Notes: generated from the sequence alone by a model not told the origin. Positions 36,865-46,966 are shown, counted from the stretch's first letter. The stretch is 64,000 nt of DNA from Gemmatimonadota bacterium (GCA_028873695.1 JAPPNU010000019.1:16001-80000), one strand, 5' to 3'. Made by a program: numbers and translations.

Positions 36865-39039
36865 TCAGAACTGATATGCCCGTTTTGCGTTTTCACGATC
36901 CTGTTTCTTCAGGCCGGGACGCCTGACGACCGCCGCCGTGTGGTCCGGACATGGAGACGTCGGCTCGGATCCGGGCACAAACACTTCTTCGAGGCGATTC
37001 GGACAATACATGGACGCCACCTCAAACGTATCGCCGCATACCTCCAACCGGGCGACGCCCGGAGGCAGCTCGAATTCCTCCTTCGCCAGACCGAGTGTTT
37101 CGTGTGCCTTTTTCATAAATTTCGCCCAAACCGGCAGCGCGACGGCCGCACCCGACATCCTGCTTCCCAGAGAGACCCGATAGTCGTCGAACCCGACCCA
37201 CACGCCGGCCACGATCTGCGGCGTGAAGCCCACGAACCAGGCGTCCGCGAAGTTCTGGGTGGTTCCCGTCTTGCCCGCCGCCGGACGCCGAAATCCGTAG
37301 TACGATCGGGCGCCCGTTCCGGTGCCGCGCCAGACGCCCTTGGGGGTCTGCTTATGCATGTCCATTACGGACCGGAGCATACTCGTTGCCACCGCGGCTG
37401 CCTCCGCACTGAGCGCCTCCTGCTCTCTGCCCTGAACCCGGCTCTCGATAACGTTGCCGTCCTTGTCCGTGATCTTCAGGATGGCAACCGGCTCAACGCG
37501 GATTCCGCCGTTGGGGAACGTGCCGTAGGCCGCCGCCAGGTCGATCAGTTTCACTTCACTTGTCCCCATACCGAGGGATTTCACCGCCCGGATCCTGCTC
37601 GTAATTCCCATTCGCCGGGCTTGTCGCACGGCGGTACGGGGACCGATGTCTTCCAGAATCTTCGTGGTCACCACGTTCCGCGACATGGCGAGACCTTCCC
37701 GCATCGTCATCCAGCCCAGAAACTTCCGATCGTAGTTCTGCGGCCGCCATAGGCTGCCGTCGAACATCTCCACGGTAACGGCCGTATCGGGATACCGGCG
37801 CGTGGGCGGGATCTTCTGCGCAACCGCCGACGCATATATGATCGGCTTGAATGCCGATCCAGGCTGGCGCAGCGCCTGAACCGCCCGGTTGAACTTGGTC
37901 TCGGTGAAGTCGCGACCGCCCACCATGGCCAGAATGTGCCCCGTGTGCGTGTCCATGGCAACCAGGGCGCCCTGGACCACGGTTGCCCGCAGAGAGTCTT
38001 CCAGTGTATTGATACCAGCCCAGAACGCCGTATCCGGCCTGCTCCACCGTCGTTTCGCATCCACCCGTTTCTGCACGCTTTCGAGGTGCTCCAGCAGGGT
38101 CTCTTCCGCAATGGACTGGATTCGGCTGTCCACGGTCGAATAGACCGAAGCGCCGTCCTTGTAGAGGAGATTCCAACCGTAGTTCCTCTCCAGGTATCGT
38201 CGGATGTACTCCGTGAAATAAGGCGCTTCGCCGATCTCTTCATCCCTGGTGTCTTTCAGGACGATGGGTCGCCGCGTCGCGGAGAGAAATTGAGCCTCGC
38301 TGATTTGACCGGTGTTCCGCATCAGTCGAAGGACCAGGTCGCGCCGGTCTCTGGCCCGTCGGGGGTGGTTGATTGGAGAATAGAAATAGGGTCCTCTCAG
38401 CAGGCCGACCAGCAGCGCGCACTCCTCCAGCGCCAATTCCCCCGCGTTTTTGCCGAAAAACCGCTCCGCGGCGGACTGAAGACCGTAGGCGCCATTGCCG
38501 AACAGAACCTTGTTGAAATAGATCTCTATAATTTCACGTTTCGTGTATGTCCTTTCGAGTAGCACTGCCGTCAACTGCTCCTTCACCTTGCGTGTCCAGG
38601 TCTGTTTCTGGTCCAGAAACAGATTGCGCGCAAGTTGTTGCGTAATCGTGCTGGCGCCGTGGCCCTTCAGACTTCCCTCCTGCGTCAGGTTGCGCAAGAC
38701 GGCTCGAAAAATATCGGGAAGGCTCACGCCCCAATGCCGCCAGAAGAGCTGATCCTCCGTTGCGGTTAATGCCCGGATTGCGGCCTCCGGAATCTGGCTG
38801 TACGTAATCGGCACCCGATTCTCCACCCAGAACCGCTTCAACACCGCGCCGTCGGTGGAAACGATGCTGGTGGTGCGCGCCGGCTCCACCTCTTCCAGCT
38901 GCGTAAAGGAGGGCAGTTCGTCCTTGAAACGAAGCACCACGCCTCCAGCGACGCCGGCGTAAACCAGCACGCAGATGCCGCAATAGAGCAAAATGCGCCG
39001 CGAGTAGTATTTCAACGCCCTGCTGATCCTGATCCTCAT
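36865..39039 (-). CDS. mrcA: Penicillin-binding protein 1A (bifunctional class A PBP)
   Basis: The 724-residue protein polymerises and cross-links peptidoglycan in the periplasm. Residues 15-37 form a single N-terminal membrane anchor. The transglycosylase domain has the catalytic Glu95 in ATEDQLFWRHWG and GASTITQQLARNLFL. The transpeptidase domain has the active Ser395 in GSAFKP, SRN in AMSRNVV, and KTG in GKTGTTQNFAD. The C-terminal 60 residues are short and Pro/Cys containing. No second gene is close enough to form an obvious operon, though valS lies upstream on the same strand after about 120 nt. Confidence 0.95.
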   Translation of the reverse strand: MRIRISRALKYYSRRILLYCGICVLVYAGVAGGVVLRFKDELPSFTQLEEVEPARTTSIVSTDGAVLKRFWVENRVPITYSQIPEAAIRALTATEDQLFWRHWGVSLPDIFRAVLRNLTQEGSLKGHGASTITQQLARNLFLDQKQTWTRKVKEQLTAVLLERTYTKREIIEIYFNKVLFGNGAYGLQSAAERFFGKNAGELALEECALLVGLLRGPYFYSPINHPRRARDRRDLVLRLMRNTGQISEAQFLSATRRPIVLKDTRDEEIGEAPYFTEYIRRYLERNYGWNLLYKDGASVYSTVDSRIQSIAEETLLEHLESVQKRVDAKRRWSRPDTAFWAGINTLEDSLRATVVQGALVAMDTHTGHILAMVGGRDFTETKFNRAVQALRQPGSAFKPIIYASAVAQKIPPTRRYPDTAVTVEMFDGSLWRPQNYDRKFLGWMTMREGLAMSRNVVTTKILEDIGPRTAVRQARRMGITSRIRAVKSLGMGTSEVKLIDLAAAYGTFPNGGIRVEPVAILKITDKDGNVIESRVQGREQEALSAEAAAVATSMLRSVMDMHKQTPKGVWRGTGTGARSYYGFRRPAAGKTGTTQNFADAWFVGFTPQIVAGVWVGFDDYRVSLGSRMSGAAVALPVWAKFMKKAHETLGLAKEEFELPPGVARLEVCGDTFEVASMYCPNRLEEVFVPGSEPTSPCPDHTAAVVRRPGLKKQDRENAKRAYQF

Positions 39040-39160
39040 CGGATTCCACCTGACCGGTTCGATTCGTCCGTTTTCCGGTCGATAGCCGCCGCTGCCGTTT
39101 GCCTCTGAGTCGTACCGTGGCGACGCAAAAACAGGCTGCTCGAGTTTGCGGCCGAGCCCG

Positions 39161-41842
39161 TCATGACATGACTGCGGCGAGATTTTCGTTCAACCTGCCC
39201 AGCGCACTCGAGTACTCCGCGTGACGTCCCTTTTCCCTGACAATCACTTCGGGGGGCGCATTGTTCAGGAAGCCTGAGTTACCGAGTTTCCTGTCGAGTC
39301 CGCCGAGCAACGTCTCCAGCTTTTCAATCTCCTTTTGCAGACGCCGGCGCTCGACCTCCAGATCGATGAGACCCTGCAGGGGCACAAAGATCTCGACGTC
39401 CTTCAACACGGCGCTGGCGGAAGCCGAGGGCCTGACGACGTCCGCGCCGATACGTAGATCCGCAACCCTGGCAAGCGTTCGGAGATAGACCCCGAAACGG
39501 GTCAGGACGTCCGCGGTTACTTGCGAATTCACCTTCATAAGGACGTCCGCGCGTCTGCCCGGCGGCACCCGCATCGTGCCTCGGATATTCCGCACCGCAC
39601 CCACGACCGCCTGCAAGAGCGCCATCTCCCGTTCCGCCGATTCGTCGAATCGGCCCCGGTCCGCCTCCGGCCACGTCGCGACGATCAGCGCCGCTCCCGA
39701 ATGCGGAAGCTGCTGCCACAGCGCTTCGGAAATGAACGGCGCCATCGGATGAAGCAGTCTCAGCGACCCCTCCAGTACGTGGACGAGGATGCGGCGCGTT
39801 ATCGCAACCGCTTCCGGTGCGCCATCGTTCAGCCGGACCTTTGCGATCTCCAGATACCAGTCGCAAAATGCATTCCACACGAATTCGTAGAGCGTCCTGG
39901 ATGCTTCGTCAAACCGATAGGCCTCCAGAGAGGCCGTCACCGCATGCACGGTCCGGTTGTATTGGCTGAGGATCCACCGATCCGCAGCGTCTTCGGCGGG
40001 CGGCGGCGGCAGTTCCGCGAGGTCGTATCCATCCAGGTTCATTTGAACAAACCGCGCCGCGTTCCAGACCTTGTTGCAGAAATTCCTGCAGGACTCCGTT
40101 ATGGGCGAGTCCTGCAAGCGGTTATCCACGACGTCGGCGTCAAAACGAATGTCCTGCGAGCTGCCGCACTGGTAAAGCAGGGACAGACGCGTGGCGTCGG
40201 CGCCGTATCGTTCGATCAGTTCCCTGGGGTCGATCCCTGTGCCCAGCGACTTGCTCATCCGCTTGCCGTCACGCGTCTGGACGGTCGGATGCACCAGAAC
40301 CGTCCCAAAAGGGATCTCATCCATGAACTCAACGGCCGTCATGATCATCCGTGCGACCCACAGGTAGAGGATATCCCTGCCGGTTATCATCAGGTCGGTC
40401 GGATGGAATTCCTTCAGGTCATCGGTCTGCTCCGGCCATCCGAGAGTGGCGAAGGGCCAGAGGGCCGAAGAGAACCAGGTATCCAGAACGTCGGGGTCCT
40501 GCACAAGGTTCCGGCTGCCGCACGCGTCACAGACCGACGGCGGATCTACACGAACCAGCAACTCCCCGCAGTCCTCGCAGGTCCACACCGGAATCCGGTG
40601 TCCCCACCAGATCTGACGGGAGATGCACCAGTCCTGGATGTTCTCGAGCCAATCGATGGAATACGCCCGGAATCGATCCGGCACGTACCTGATCTCCCGT
40701 TCTTTCAAGGCGGGCTGTGCCTGGTTCGCCAGGGACTTCATGGCCAGAAACCACTGGTCCATTGGCAGCGGCTCGATGGAAGTGCCGCATTTGTCGTGAT
40801 GAGGCACCATGTGTTGGTAATCCTCGATGCGCTCGAGAAGTCCGGATTCCTTCAGGGCCGAAATCACCGCTTTTCGGCAGGCGAACCGGTCCATACCGCC
40901 GAATGAGCCGGCTTCCCCGGTCATCTCTCCGTCGAATCCGATGACCTGTATTTCCGCCAAGCCATGCCGCAATCCTATTTCGTAGTCATTCGGATCGTGC
41001 GCGGGGGTCACCTTTACCGCGCCGCTACCCATTTCCGGATCCGCATAGCTGTCGGCAACGATCGGGATCGGACGTTCCATCAGCGGCAACGTCACGCGCC
41101 CGCCGATTGCCCGCTGCCAGCGCCGGTCATCGGGATGAACCGCCACACCGGTGTCGCCCAGCATCGTCTCCGGGCGTGTCGTTGCAACCACCACGTCGGG
41201 CCCGCCTTCCAGGCCCGGATACCGAATATGCCAGAGGCGTCCCTCGTTTTCCCGGTCCTCCACCTCGAGGTCCGAGATAACGGTGCCGCACCTCGGGCAC
41301 CAGTTTACCATACGCTTGCCGCGGTAGACCCATCCCCTCTCATAGAACTTCACAAAAGCGGACAGAACCGCGCGGGCGTATCCGCTTTCCATCGTGTACC
41401 GTTCACGGCCCCAGTCATAGCTGCAACCCATTTCCCGGAGCTGGTTCAGAATGGTACCTCCGTACTCCTGTTTCCAGGCTACGATACGCTTTAACATCTC
41501 GTCCCGGCCAATATCGCGGCGTCCCTTCCCTTCTTCCTTAAACAACTGTTGTTCCACCTTCATCTGGGTTGCGATGCCGGCGTGGTCGGTGCCCGGCAGG
41601 CAGAGCGTTCGATGCCCCTGCATGCGCTTCCATCGCACCACCGTATCATGGATCGCATGCTGAAGCGCATGCCCCATGTGAAGTTCTCCCGTAACGTTCG
41701 GAGGGGGAATCGTGACAGAAAACGGTTTGCCCCCGGTCCGATATTCCGGCTTGAAATAGCCTTCTTTCTCCCAGAAGGCGTACCAGGTCCGTTCGACGGA
41801 ACCCGGATCGTATTTTTTTTCGAACACGGCCTGCTCTCGCAT
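39161..41842 (-). CDS. valS: Valyl-tRNA synthetase
   Basis: ValRS attaches valine to tRNA-Val and edits mischarged threonine. The protein (about 893 residues) has the class I HIGH motif as HMGH at residues 55-58 (PPPNVTGELHMGH), the KMSKS motif in GKRMSKSLGTG, the editing CP1 domain with TTRPETMLGDTGVAVHP, and a C-terminal coiled coil (LIDLEVERRRLQKEIEKLETLLGGL). The ATG at 41842 has GGGTGAG upstream; a TTG eight codons earlier is less likely. CxxC pairs (CPRC, CEDC, CDAC) in the insertion domain may bind zinc. recO follows upstream on the same strand. Confidence 0.97.
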   Translation of the reverse strand: MREQAVFEKKYDPGSVERTWYAFWEKEGYFKPEYRTGGKPFSVTIPPPNVTGELHMGHALQHAIHDTVVRWKRMQGHRTLCLPGTDHAGIATQMKVEQQLFKEEGKGRRDIGRDEMLKRIVAWKQEYGGTILNQLREMGCSYDWGRERYTMESGYARAVLSAFVKFYERGWVYRGKRMVNWCPRCGTVISDLEVEDRENEGRLWHIRYPGLEGGPDVVVATTRPETMLGDTGVAVHPDDRRWQRAIGGRVTLPLMERPIPIVADSYADPEMGSGAVKVTPAHDPNDYEIGLRHGLAEIQVIGFDGEMTGEAGSFGGMDRFACRKAVISALKESGLLERIEDYQHMVPHHDKCGTSIEPLPMDQWFLAMKSLANQAQPALKEREIRYVPDRFRAYSIDWLENIQDWCISRQIWWGHRIPVWTCEDCGELLVRVDPPSVCDACGSRNLVQDPDVLDTWFSSALWPFATLGWPEQTDDLKEFHPTDLMITGRDILYLWVARMIMTAVEFMDEIPFGTVLVHPTVQTRDGKRMSKSLGTGIDPRELIERYGADATRLSLLYQCGSSQDIRFDADVVDNRLQDSPITESCRNFCNKVWNAARFVQMNLDGYDLAELPPPPAEDAADRWILSQYNRTVHAVTASLEAYRFDEASRTLYEFVWNAFCDWYLEIAKVRLNDGAPEAVAITRRILVHVLEGSLRLLHPMAPFISEALWQQLPHSGAALIVATWPEADRGRFDESAEREMALLQAVVGAVRNIRGTMRVPPGRRADVLMKVNSQVTADVLTRFGVYLRTLARVADLRIGADVVRPSASASAVLKDVEIFVPLQGLIDLEVERRRLQKEIEKLETLLGGLDRKLGNSGFLNNAPPEVIVREKGRHAEYSSALGRLNENLAAVMS

Positions 41843-41918
41843 TACGCTCACCCGTTCCTTTACCAAAATAGGTTGAAGCAGATGTTACTCTCGAATACCG
41901 CCCGTTGCCGGCAGGTTC

Positions 41919-42701
41919 TCAACTGCCGTATGGCGCGGGTGGCGATTCCGCGGCCAGCAGCCGATTCAAAAAGTCCAGCGACTTGACCTGGCCCCGGTTT
42001 TCGATGTGACGCCACAGGAAGCCGCGCAGCACACGACGCGCTTCGCCGGTATCAATCCCCCGAAATCCCTCGTCGTCGATCCGGTCCGCACGCGCCGTCT
42101 GAAGGTGTTCCAGGTATCGAACGGTCGCCAGTTTGACTTCGATGCCCCCGCGGTCGCAACGGCGGCAGACCGTACCGCCGCGCCCCGCGTCGAAGCAGGC
42201 CACGTCGCCTGTAATTCGCGTGCCGCACGCGACGCAGCCGCTCAGATGAGGACGATATCCCAGCATCGCCGCCGCCTTCAACTGAAAATACCAGAGCGGC
42301 AATTCAACCGACGCTTCCTCGACCGTTTCCATCCATCGCAACGAGTCCAGGGTGATGCTGCAAAGGAGTGAGTTCGGATCTTCTTCCGGTGTCAGACGAT
42401 CCAGCAGATCACAGACGGCGCTTGCGTAAGCAAGGCGCCGGTAAACCCGTTTCAGGCCCTCGAAGGCATACAGGATTTCACCCTCGCTCAGCGTCTGAAG
42501 GTCTCTGTTTTCCCGGCTGTAATAAACGTACGCGCCCCACGTAATCGGTTCCACGCTGGCGCCGAACTTGCTCCTGGGACGACGGGCGCCCCTGGCCACA
42601 ACCCTCACCTTGCCGGCGTTCCGGGTATAGATGACCACCACCTTGCTGCTCTCGCTCATCCGGTACCCGCGCAGAACAAGCCCTTCGGTCTTTGATATCA
42701 T
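41919..42701 (-). CDS. recO: DNA repair protein RecO
   Basis: RecO anneals single strands and loads RecA together with RecR. The 260-residue protein has the N-terminal OB fold (KTEGLVLRGYRMSESSKVVVIYTRNAGKVRVVARGARRP is the start of the pattern; the key part is SSKVVVIYT), a helical domain and the zinc site formed by CVAC and CRRC near residues 157-185. Its ATG overlaps the stop of ftsB (ATGA). Upstream and downstream genes lie on the same strand, so it is likely in an operon with ftsB and valS. Confidence 0.92.
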   Translation of the reverse strand: MISKTEGLVLRGYRMSESSKVVVIYTRNAGKVRVVARGARRPRSKFGASVEPITWGAYVYYSRENRDLQTLSEGEILYAFEGLKRVYRRLAYASAVCDLLDRLTPEEDPNSLLCSITLDSLRWMETVEEASVELPLWYFQLKAAAMLGYRPHLSGCVACGTRITGDVACFDAGRGGTVCRRCDRGGIEVKLATVRYLEHLQTARADRIDDEGFRGIDTGEARRVLRGFLWRHIENRGQVKSLDFLNRLLAAESPPAPYGS

Positions 42702-43045
42702 TTCCCGGTTACCGACGTCGGATCCGGCGTAGCCGGGTACACCATATAGACCGTTTCGTTCTCTTTAACCATGCCGTACTGCTCCCGAGCGATTTTCTCG
42801 ATGATCGCCAGGTCGTTCTTCAGCAATTCAACCTCGGCCTCCAACTGAAGGTTCTGCGTTCTCTCGGTTTCATTCTCTCGTCGCATCGCTTCGATCTGCA
42901 TGCTCCGCTCCCGAATCCGCAGATAGCCGCTGTCTCCGGCAAGAAACAGATAGACGAACCACAGGGCCGGGAGCACCCACAGAAATCGATACATCCGCCT
43001 GCGCGGTGCGTTCAGGAAATCCCGTTTTACGCGATAGAATCTCAT
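42698..43045 (-). CDS. ftsB: Septum formation initiator, FtsB/DivIC family
   Basis: The 115-residue protein is a small bitopic cell-division protein. It has a short cytoplasmic N-terminus, one membrane helix (residues 19-36, YRFLWVLPALWFVYLFLA), and a coiled coil (about residues 45-85, RERSMQIEAMRRENE and LQLEAEVELLKNDLA). The ending IEKIAREQYGMVKENE is the family signature. FtsB/DivIC joins FtsL and FtsQ in the divisome. Its stop overlaps the start of recO by four bases. Confidence 0.88.
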   Translation of the reverse strand: MRFYRVKRDFLNAPRRRMYRFLWVLPALWFVYLFLAGDSGYLRIRERSMQIEAMRRENETERTQNLQLEAEVELLKNDLAIIEKIAREQYGMVKENETVYMVYPATPDPTSVTGK

Positions 43046-43063
43046 TCCGAAGACCCCGACGTA

Positions 43064-43206
43064 AGAAGCTGTTCAGAAAACAAGCTTTCGGTTTGCGACG
43101 CTCGGCTGTCTGAAAGCGACCGCTTTCATCATTAAGGGTGCCCCAAACAGGGCATGACGACTGCATTTAATTCCCCGGCGGTCTTCGCACGGCTGCAAAA
43201 GTGCCG
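43064..43206. repeat. Dispersed repeat, family 2, copy B
   Basis: The stretch between proB and ftsB begins AGAAGCTGTTCAGAAAAC and ends GGTCTTCGCACGGCTGCAAAAG. It aligns to the outer parts of 9021-9353. The octamer array found there is absent. No gene lies within. Confidence 0.65.
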
Positions 43207-43225
43207 GCCGGGAAAAACCGCCATT

Positions 43226-44434
43226 TTAAAGCACCACCAGATCGTCCCGGTGAACCACCTCTCCTCCGGATTCCACGTCCAGGATTGAAAACACGTCGCC
43301 GGTCGACTTCCCCAATATCCGTTGCACGTCGCCAGAACCGTACCTGACAACGCCACGTGCGACTTCCGTCCGGCGCCGGTCCTCGACGGCGATTAACTCT
43401 CCGGCCTCGAAGGCGCCTTCCACTTTCAGGATGCCCGAAGGCAAGAGGCTCTTGCCGCGTTTCACGATTGCCTCCACGGCGCCGTCGTCGACGACCACGG
43501 CGCCGTTGCGACGAGAATTGGCAATCCAGAGCTTGCGGCCTGGCAGCCTTTCCCTCGCGGCAAGAAACAGCGTACCCGCAGGCGCACCGGCGAGGATCCG
43601 GCTCAATCCGATCTTGTGCCCGTTTGCAATTACCGCCAGCCTGCCTCCCCGCGTCACACTCTGCGCCGCCTCCAGTTTTGAACGCATTCCACCCAGGCTC
43701 ACGGCACTGCCGGCTCGTCCCGCCCTTTCGAGCATTTCGGGGCGTACCTCCTCAACGCGCGCGATGAGGCGCGCGTCCCTGCGGCGGTCCGGATCTTCCG
43801 AGAAAAACCCGTCGACGTCGGTCAGGATAACGAGAAGGTCGGCGTCGATCAGATGCGCCACCAGCGCCGAAAGACGATCGTTGTCGCCCACCGAGAGCTG
43901 GAGCTCCTCGACGGCGACGCTGTCGTTCTCGTTAAGCACCGGGACAACGCCGAATCGAAACAGCGAATCCAGCGTATTCCTCGCATTGACGTAACGGCGC
44001 CGGTTGTCCAGATCATCCGCGGTCAGAAGGACCTGCCCGACCGGAATGGCATGGATTCTGAACGCGAGCTTGTAGGCGTTCATCAGCAGCCCCTGTCCGA
44101 CAGCCGCGGTTGCCTGCAGCGCCGACAGCCGCCGCGGTCTTTCCGCGAGGCCCAGGCGGCCCATTCCGGCCCCGACCGCGCCGGACGACACGACGGCAAC
44201 CTGTATTCCCGTGCGCCGCAATTCGGCCACGTCTGCAGCCAGACGCTCAATCAACCCGATATTCAGGCTGTGATCCTTCTGCGTGACCAGGCGCGTGCCC
44301 AGCTTCAGCACGACGCGACGGACCCCTCCGAACAGCGCCTTTCGCTCAGGGCAGGTCTGGTCCGGATCTGAGTTACGCGCCCTTCCATCCTCTGCACGCA
44401 TCTCTCGCGATCCGTTCGTTGGATTGCAATCCAT
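43226..44434 (-). CDS. proB: Glutamate 5-kinase
   Basis: ProB phosphorylates glutamate in the first step of proline synthesis. The 402-residue protein has the amino-acid kinase domain (VVLKLGTRLVT, VVSSGAVGAGM, NENDSVAVEEL, DNDRLSALVA, LLVILTDVDGFF) and a C-terminal PUA domain (residues 300-395, RRNGAVVVDDGAVEAIV). It has about 35 extra N-terminal residues before the usual start; AGGTGGA lies 8 nt before the chosen ATG, which overlaps the hisF stop (TAATG). proC lies about 1.7 kb upstream; proA is not in the window. Confidence 0.93.
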   Translation of the reverse strand: MDCNPTNGSREMRAEDGRARNSDPDQTCPERKALFGGVRRVVLKLGTRLVTQKDHSLNIGLIERLAADVAELRRTGIQVAVVSSGAVGAGMGRLGLAERPRRLSALQATAAVGQGLLMNAYKLAFRIHAIPVGQVLLTADDLDNRRRYVNARNTLDSLFRFGVVPVLNENDSVAVEELQLSVGDNDRLSALVAHLIDADLLVILTDVDGFFSEDPDRRRDARLIARVEEVRPEMLERAGRAGSAVSLGGMRSKLEAAQSVTRGGRLAVIANGHKIGLSRILAGAPAGTLFLAARERLPGRKLWIANSRRNGAVVVDDGAVEAIVKRGKSLLPSGILKVEGAFEAGELIAVEDRRRTEVARGVVRYGSGDVQRILGKSTGDVFSILDVESGGEVVHRDDLVVL

Positions 44435-45222
44435 TACAGATCCACCTTTACCCGTGGGCGCACGCAGACACCCCGGCTGGCGAGATACGCCTTTACCTGG
44501 GGAATGCTATAGTGCCGATAGTGAAAAATGGACGCCGCCAGAGCCGCGCTGGCCATGCCCTCTTGAAGCACCTGATACATGTGCTCAGGTCCGCCCGAAC
44601 CCCCTGAAGCCACAATCGGCACGTCCACAAGTTCCGCCACGGTGCGGTTCAGCTCGATGTCGTAACCGTCTCGCGTCCCGTCGGCGTCGATGCTGTTCAG
44701 CACCAGTTCCCCCGCACCTCTGTCGACCAATTCCCTCGCCCACTCCAGGGCGTCTCTTCCCGTGGTCGTCCTTCCCCCGTCGATCATGACTTCCCATGCC
44801 GGATTCCCCGCCGAACCGCCGCGTCGAACGGCGTCAATGGAACCGACGATCGCCTGCGCGCCGTAACGCGCGGCGCCCCGGGTAATCAGGTCCGGCGAAC
44901 GAATCGCGGCCGAATTGATGGATGCCTTTTCCGCACCGCCCTCGATGATCGTGCAGATGTCGTCAAACGTCCGCACGCCTCCGCCCACCGTGAAGGGGAT
45001 AAACACCTGTTCCGATACCTGACGCACGAGATCGGCGACGATGTCCCGCTTTTCCGCCGACGCCGTGATATCGTAAAAGACGAGTTCATCCGCGCCTTCC
45101 TCGTCGTATCGGCGGGCCAGTTCAACGGGATCACCGGCGTCGCGGTCGGCCGAGAACTTCACCCCGCGCACGTTACGGCCGTTCTTGACGTCCAGACAGG
45201 GAATGATGCGTTTCGCTAACAT
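44434..45222 (-). CDS. hisF: Imidazole glycerol phosphate synthase subunit HisF
   Basis: HisF is the cyclase subunit that makes imidazole glycerol phosphate and AICAR from PRFAR and ammonia in histidine synthesis. The 262-residue TIM barrel has [15 protein letters not shown] with the catalytic Asp11, [19 protein letters not shown] and [14 protein letters not shown] with the second catalytic Asp. Length is normal. It overlaps the end of hisH by 7 nt and is followed directly by proB. The two His subunits form one enzyme; other his genes lie elsewhere. Confidence 0.97.
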   Translation of the reverse strand: MLAKRIIPCLDVKNGRNVRGVKFSADRDAGDPVELARRYDEEGADELVFYDITASAEKRDIVADLVRQVSEQVFIPFTVGGGVRTFDDICTIIEGGAEKASINSAAIRSPDLITRGAARYGAQAIVGSIDAVRRGGSAGNPAWEVMIDGGRTTTGRDALEWARELVDRGAGELVLNSIDADGTRDGYDIELNRTVAELVDVPIVASGGSGGPEHMYQVLQEGMASAALAASIFHYRHYSIPQVKAYLASRGVCVRPRVKVDL

Positions 45223-45824
45223 ACCCGCTCCGCGAAATTCTTCAGGATACGCAGTCCCAGATCCTGGCTCTTCTCGGGGTGGAACTGAATCCCGTAGGTT
45301 GTCCCCCTGCCCACGACCGACGTGTAATCGAGCGCGTAATCGGTGGTTGCCACGCGATCGGTCTCCAATTCAGCGTCAACGTAGTATGAATGTACGAAAT
45401 AGAAAAATGCTTCGTCGGGTATGTCCGCAAGAAGCGGCGTCCGCTTCTGAATTCGAATCTGGTTCCATCCGATTTGCGGCACCCGCACCCCTTCCGGGAA
45501 CCGGCGCACGGAACCGGGCAGAACGCCAAACCCGCGGTGGCGGCCCATCTCGCTGCTTTCGGTAAACAGGAGCTGAAGACCGACGCAGATTCCGAGGAAC
45601 GGCCTTCCGCTGGCCATCGTATGCATCAGAGGTTCTACCAGCCCCGCCGCCTTCAGATTCACCATCGCGTCCCCGAAGGCGCCGACGCCGGGCAATACCA
45701 CGCGGTCGGCACGGTCCACGTCCTCGGGGCGATCCGTAATCGCCGCGGTGTGCCCGACGCGTTCAAACCCCTTTTGAACGCTGCGCAGATTGCCCATGCC
45801 ACAGTCCACGATCACAATCATCAC
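45216..45824 (-). CDS. hisH: Imidazole glycerol phosphate synthase subunit HisH
   Basis: HisH is the glutaminase subunit that supplies ammonia to HisF through a tunnel. The 202-residue protein is a class I glutamine amidotransferase with Cys80 in GICVGLQLLF and the His-Glu pair in GIQFHPEKSQ. The oxyanion strand LPGVGAFGDAM is present. The start has two adjacent Met codons. A family 3 repeat lies directly upstream, so this appears to be the first gene of a hisH-hisF-proB transcript. Confidence 0.96.
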   Translation of the reverse strand: MMIVIVDCGMGNLRSVQKGFERVGHTAAITDRPEDVDRADRVVLPGVGAFGDAMVNLKAAGLVEPLMHTMASGRPFLGICVGLQLLFTESSEMGRHRGFGVLPGSVRRFPEGVRVPQIGWNQIRIQKRTPLLADIPDEAFFYFVHSYYVDAELETDRVATTDYALDYTSVVGRGTTYGIQFHPEKSQDLGLRILKNFAERVC

Positions 45825-45872
45825 GACCTCCGACCGAAACCCGTACAGCGTTCAGTTCCGCAGACCGACCGG

Positions 45873-46098
45873 TTAGCCTCGACTCGAAAAACGACAACAG
45901 TTAAATTGGCCACAAAAAGCAAAATAGACACAGACGGAGCCGGTGCAAAACGGTGTATTAAGGTCGTCCGAAAGGACATTTTCTCAGTTCACGTCCAGAG
46001 ACCTGGTGTATCCTGGTAATCCGCCGTCTAATCGCCGTTATTAACTGGCGCATATTCGAATTAACGTCCACGAAAACTTACGAATCACGGTCAGGTTC
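45873..46098. repeat. Dispersed repeat, family 3, copy 2
   Basis: The block between hisH and proC has the same ordered segments as 23701-23880, including TTGGCCACAAAAAGC and GTGTATCCTGGTAATCCGC. Its right edge reaches the stop codon of proC. No gene or promoter is evident within it. Confidence 0.75.
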
Positions 46099-46909
46099 CC
46101 AGCTCTTCGGAACGCCGGGTCGCCGCTTCCACCGCCTTCATCAGCGCGGCCCGTAATCCCCCCAGTTCCAGCGCCTGCAATCCGGCGATGGTCGTACCGC
46201 CCGCGGACGTTACCTGGTCTTTCAACACCGCCGGGTGCTGCCCGCTTTCGATCACCATCTTTGCGCCGCCGAAGACGGTTTCCGCGGCCAGCTTGAGCGC
46301 AACGGGCCTGGGGATTCCCATCCTGACGCCACCGTCGGCCAGCGCGTCGATGATGACGTACACAAAGGCAGGACCGCTGCCGGAGAGCCCGGTAACCGCA
46401 TCCATCTGCGCTTCGTCCAGGCGGACGGACGCGCCGACCGACTCCAGAACGGCCTCAGCTGCAGCCATATGTGCTTCCCGCGCGAATTCCCCCGGGCAGA
46501 TCGCCGTCACGGACGCGCGAATCTGCGCGAGAATATTCGGCATCGCCCGCACAACCGGGATCCGCCCACCCAGAACTTCCTCAATCGCCCCGGTCCGGAC
46601 GCCGCCCATAATGGAAATCACCATGTGCCGTCCGGTAAGCGACGTCGCCAGCGGCGCAATGACCGATGCCCACACCTGGGGCTTCAATCCCAGCACCACA
46701 ACGTCCTGTTCAGCGGCGGCCGCGGCGGCGTCGCTGACGGTATTGACCCCCAGCGTCCGCCGATGCGACCCCAGCAATTCCTCGTCGATATCCACCGCCG
46801 TCACCTGTTCCGGCGGAAGGGCCCCGGATTGCACCAGCCCCGCGATCAACGCGCCGCCCATATTCCCGGCGCCGACGACAGCGATACGTTTGTCTCTCAA
46901 TTCGGACAT
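46091..46909 (-). CDS. proC: Pyrroline-5-carboxylate reductase
   Basis: ProC makes proline from pyrroline-5-carboxylate with NAD(P)H. The 272-residue protein has the N-terminal Rossmann motif VGAGNMGGALIAG and the C-terminal dimer domain with GLSGSGPAFVYVIIDALADGG and the signature QVTSAGGTTIAGLQALE. Length is typical. Its stop codon lies at the edge of a family 3 repeat. proB is about 1.7 kb downstream on the same strand, separated by hisH and hisF. Confidence 0.95.
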   Translation of the reverse strand: MSELRDKRIAVVGAGNMGGALIAGLVQSGALPPEQVTAVDIDEELLGSHRRTLGVNTVSDAAAAAAEQDVVVLGLKPQVWASVIAPLATSLTGRHMVISIMGGVRTGAIEEVLGGRIPVVRAMPNILAQIRASVTAICPGEFAREAHMAAAEAVLESVGASVRLDEAQMDAVTGLSGSGPAFVYVIIDALADGGVRMGIPRPVALKLAAETVFGGAKMVIESGQHPAVLKDQVTSAGGTTIAGLQALELGGLRAALMKAVEAATRRSEELGT

Positions 46910-46966
46910 ATCATACGTTCCGATCCGGTGTCTTCGTCCATAGCCCGGTCACCGCGATTCGCGGGT

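Noticed and set aside
45873..46098. Riboswitch or T-box upstream of hisH
   Set aside because: The block matches a repeat family found elsewhere and no conserved riboswitch core was recognised.
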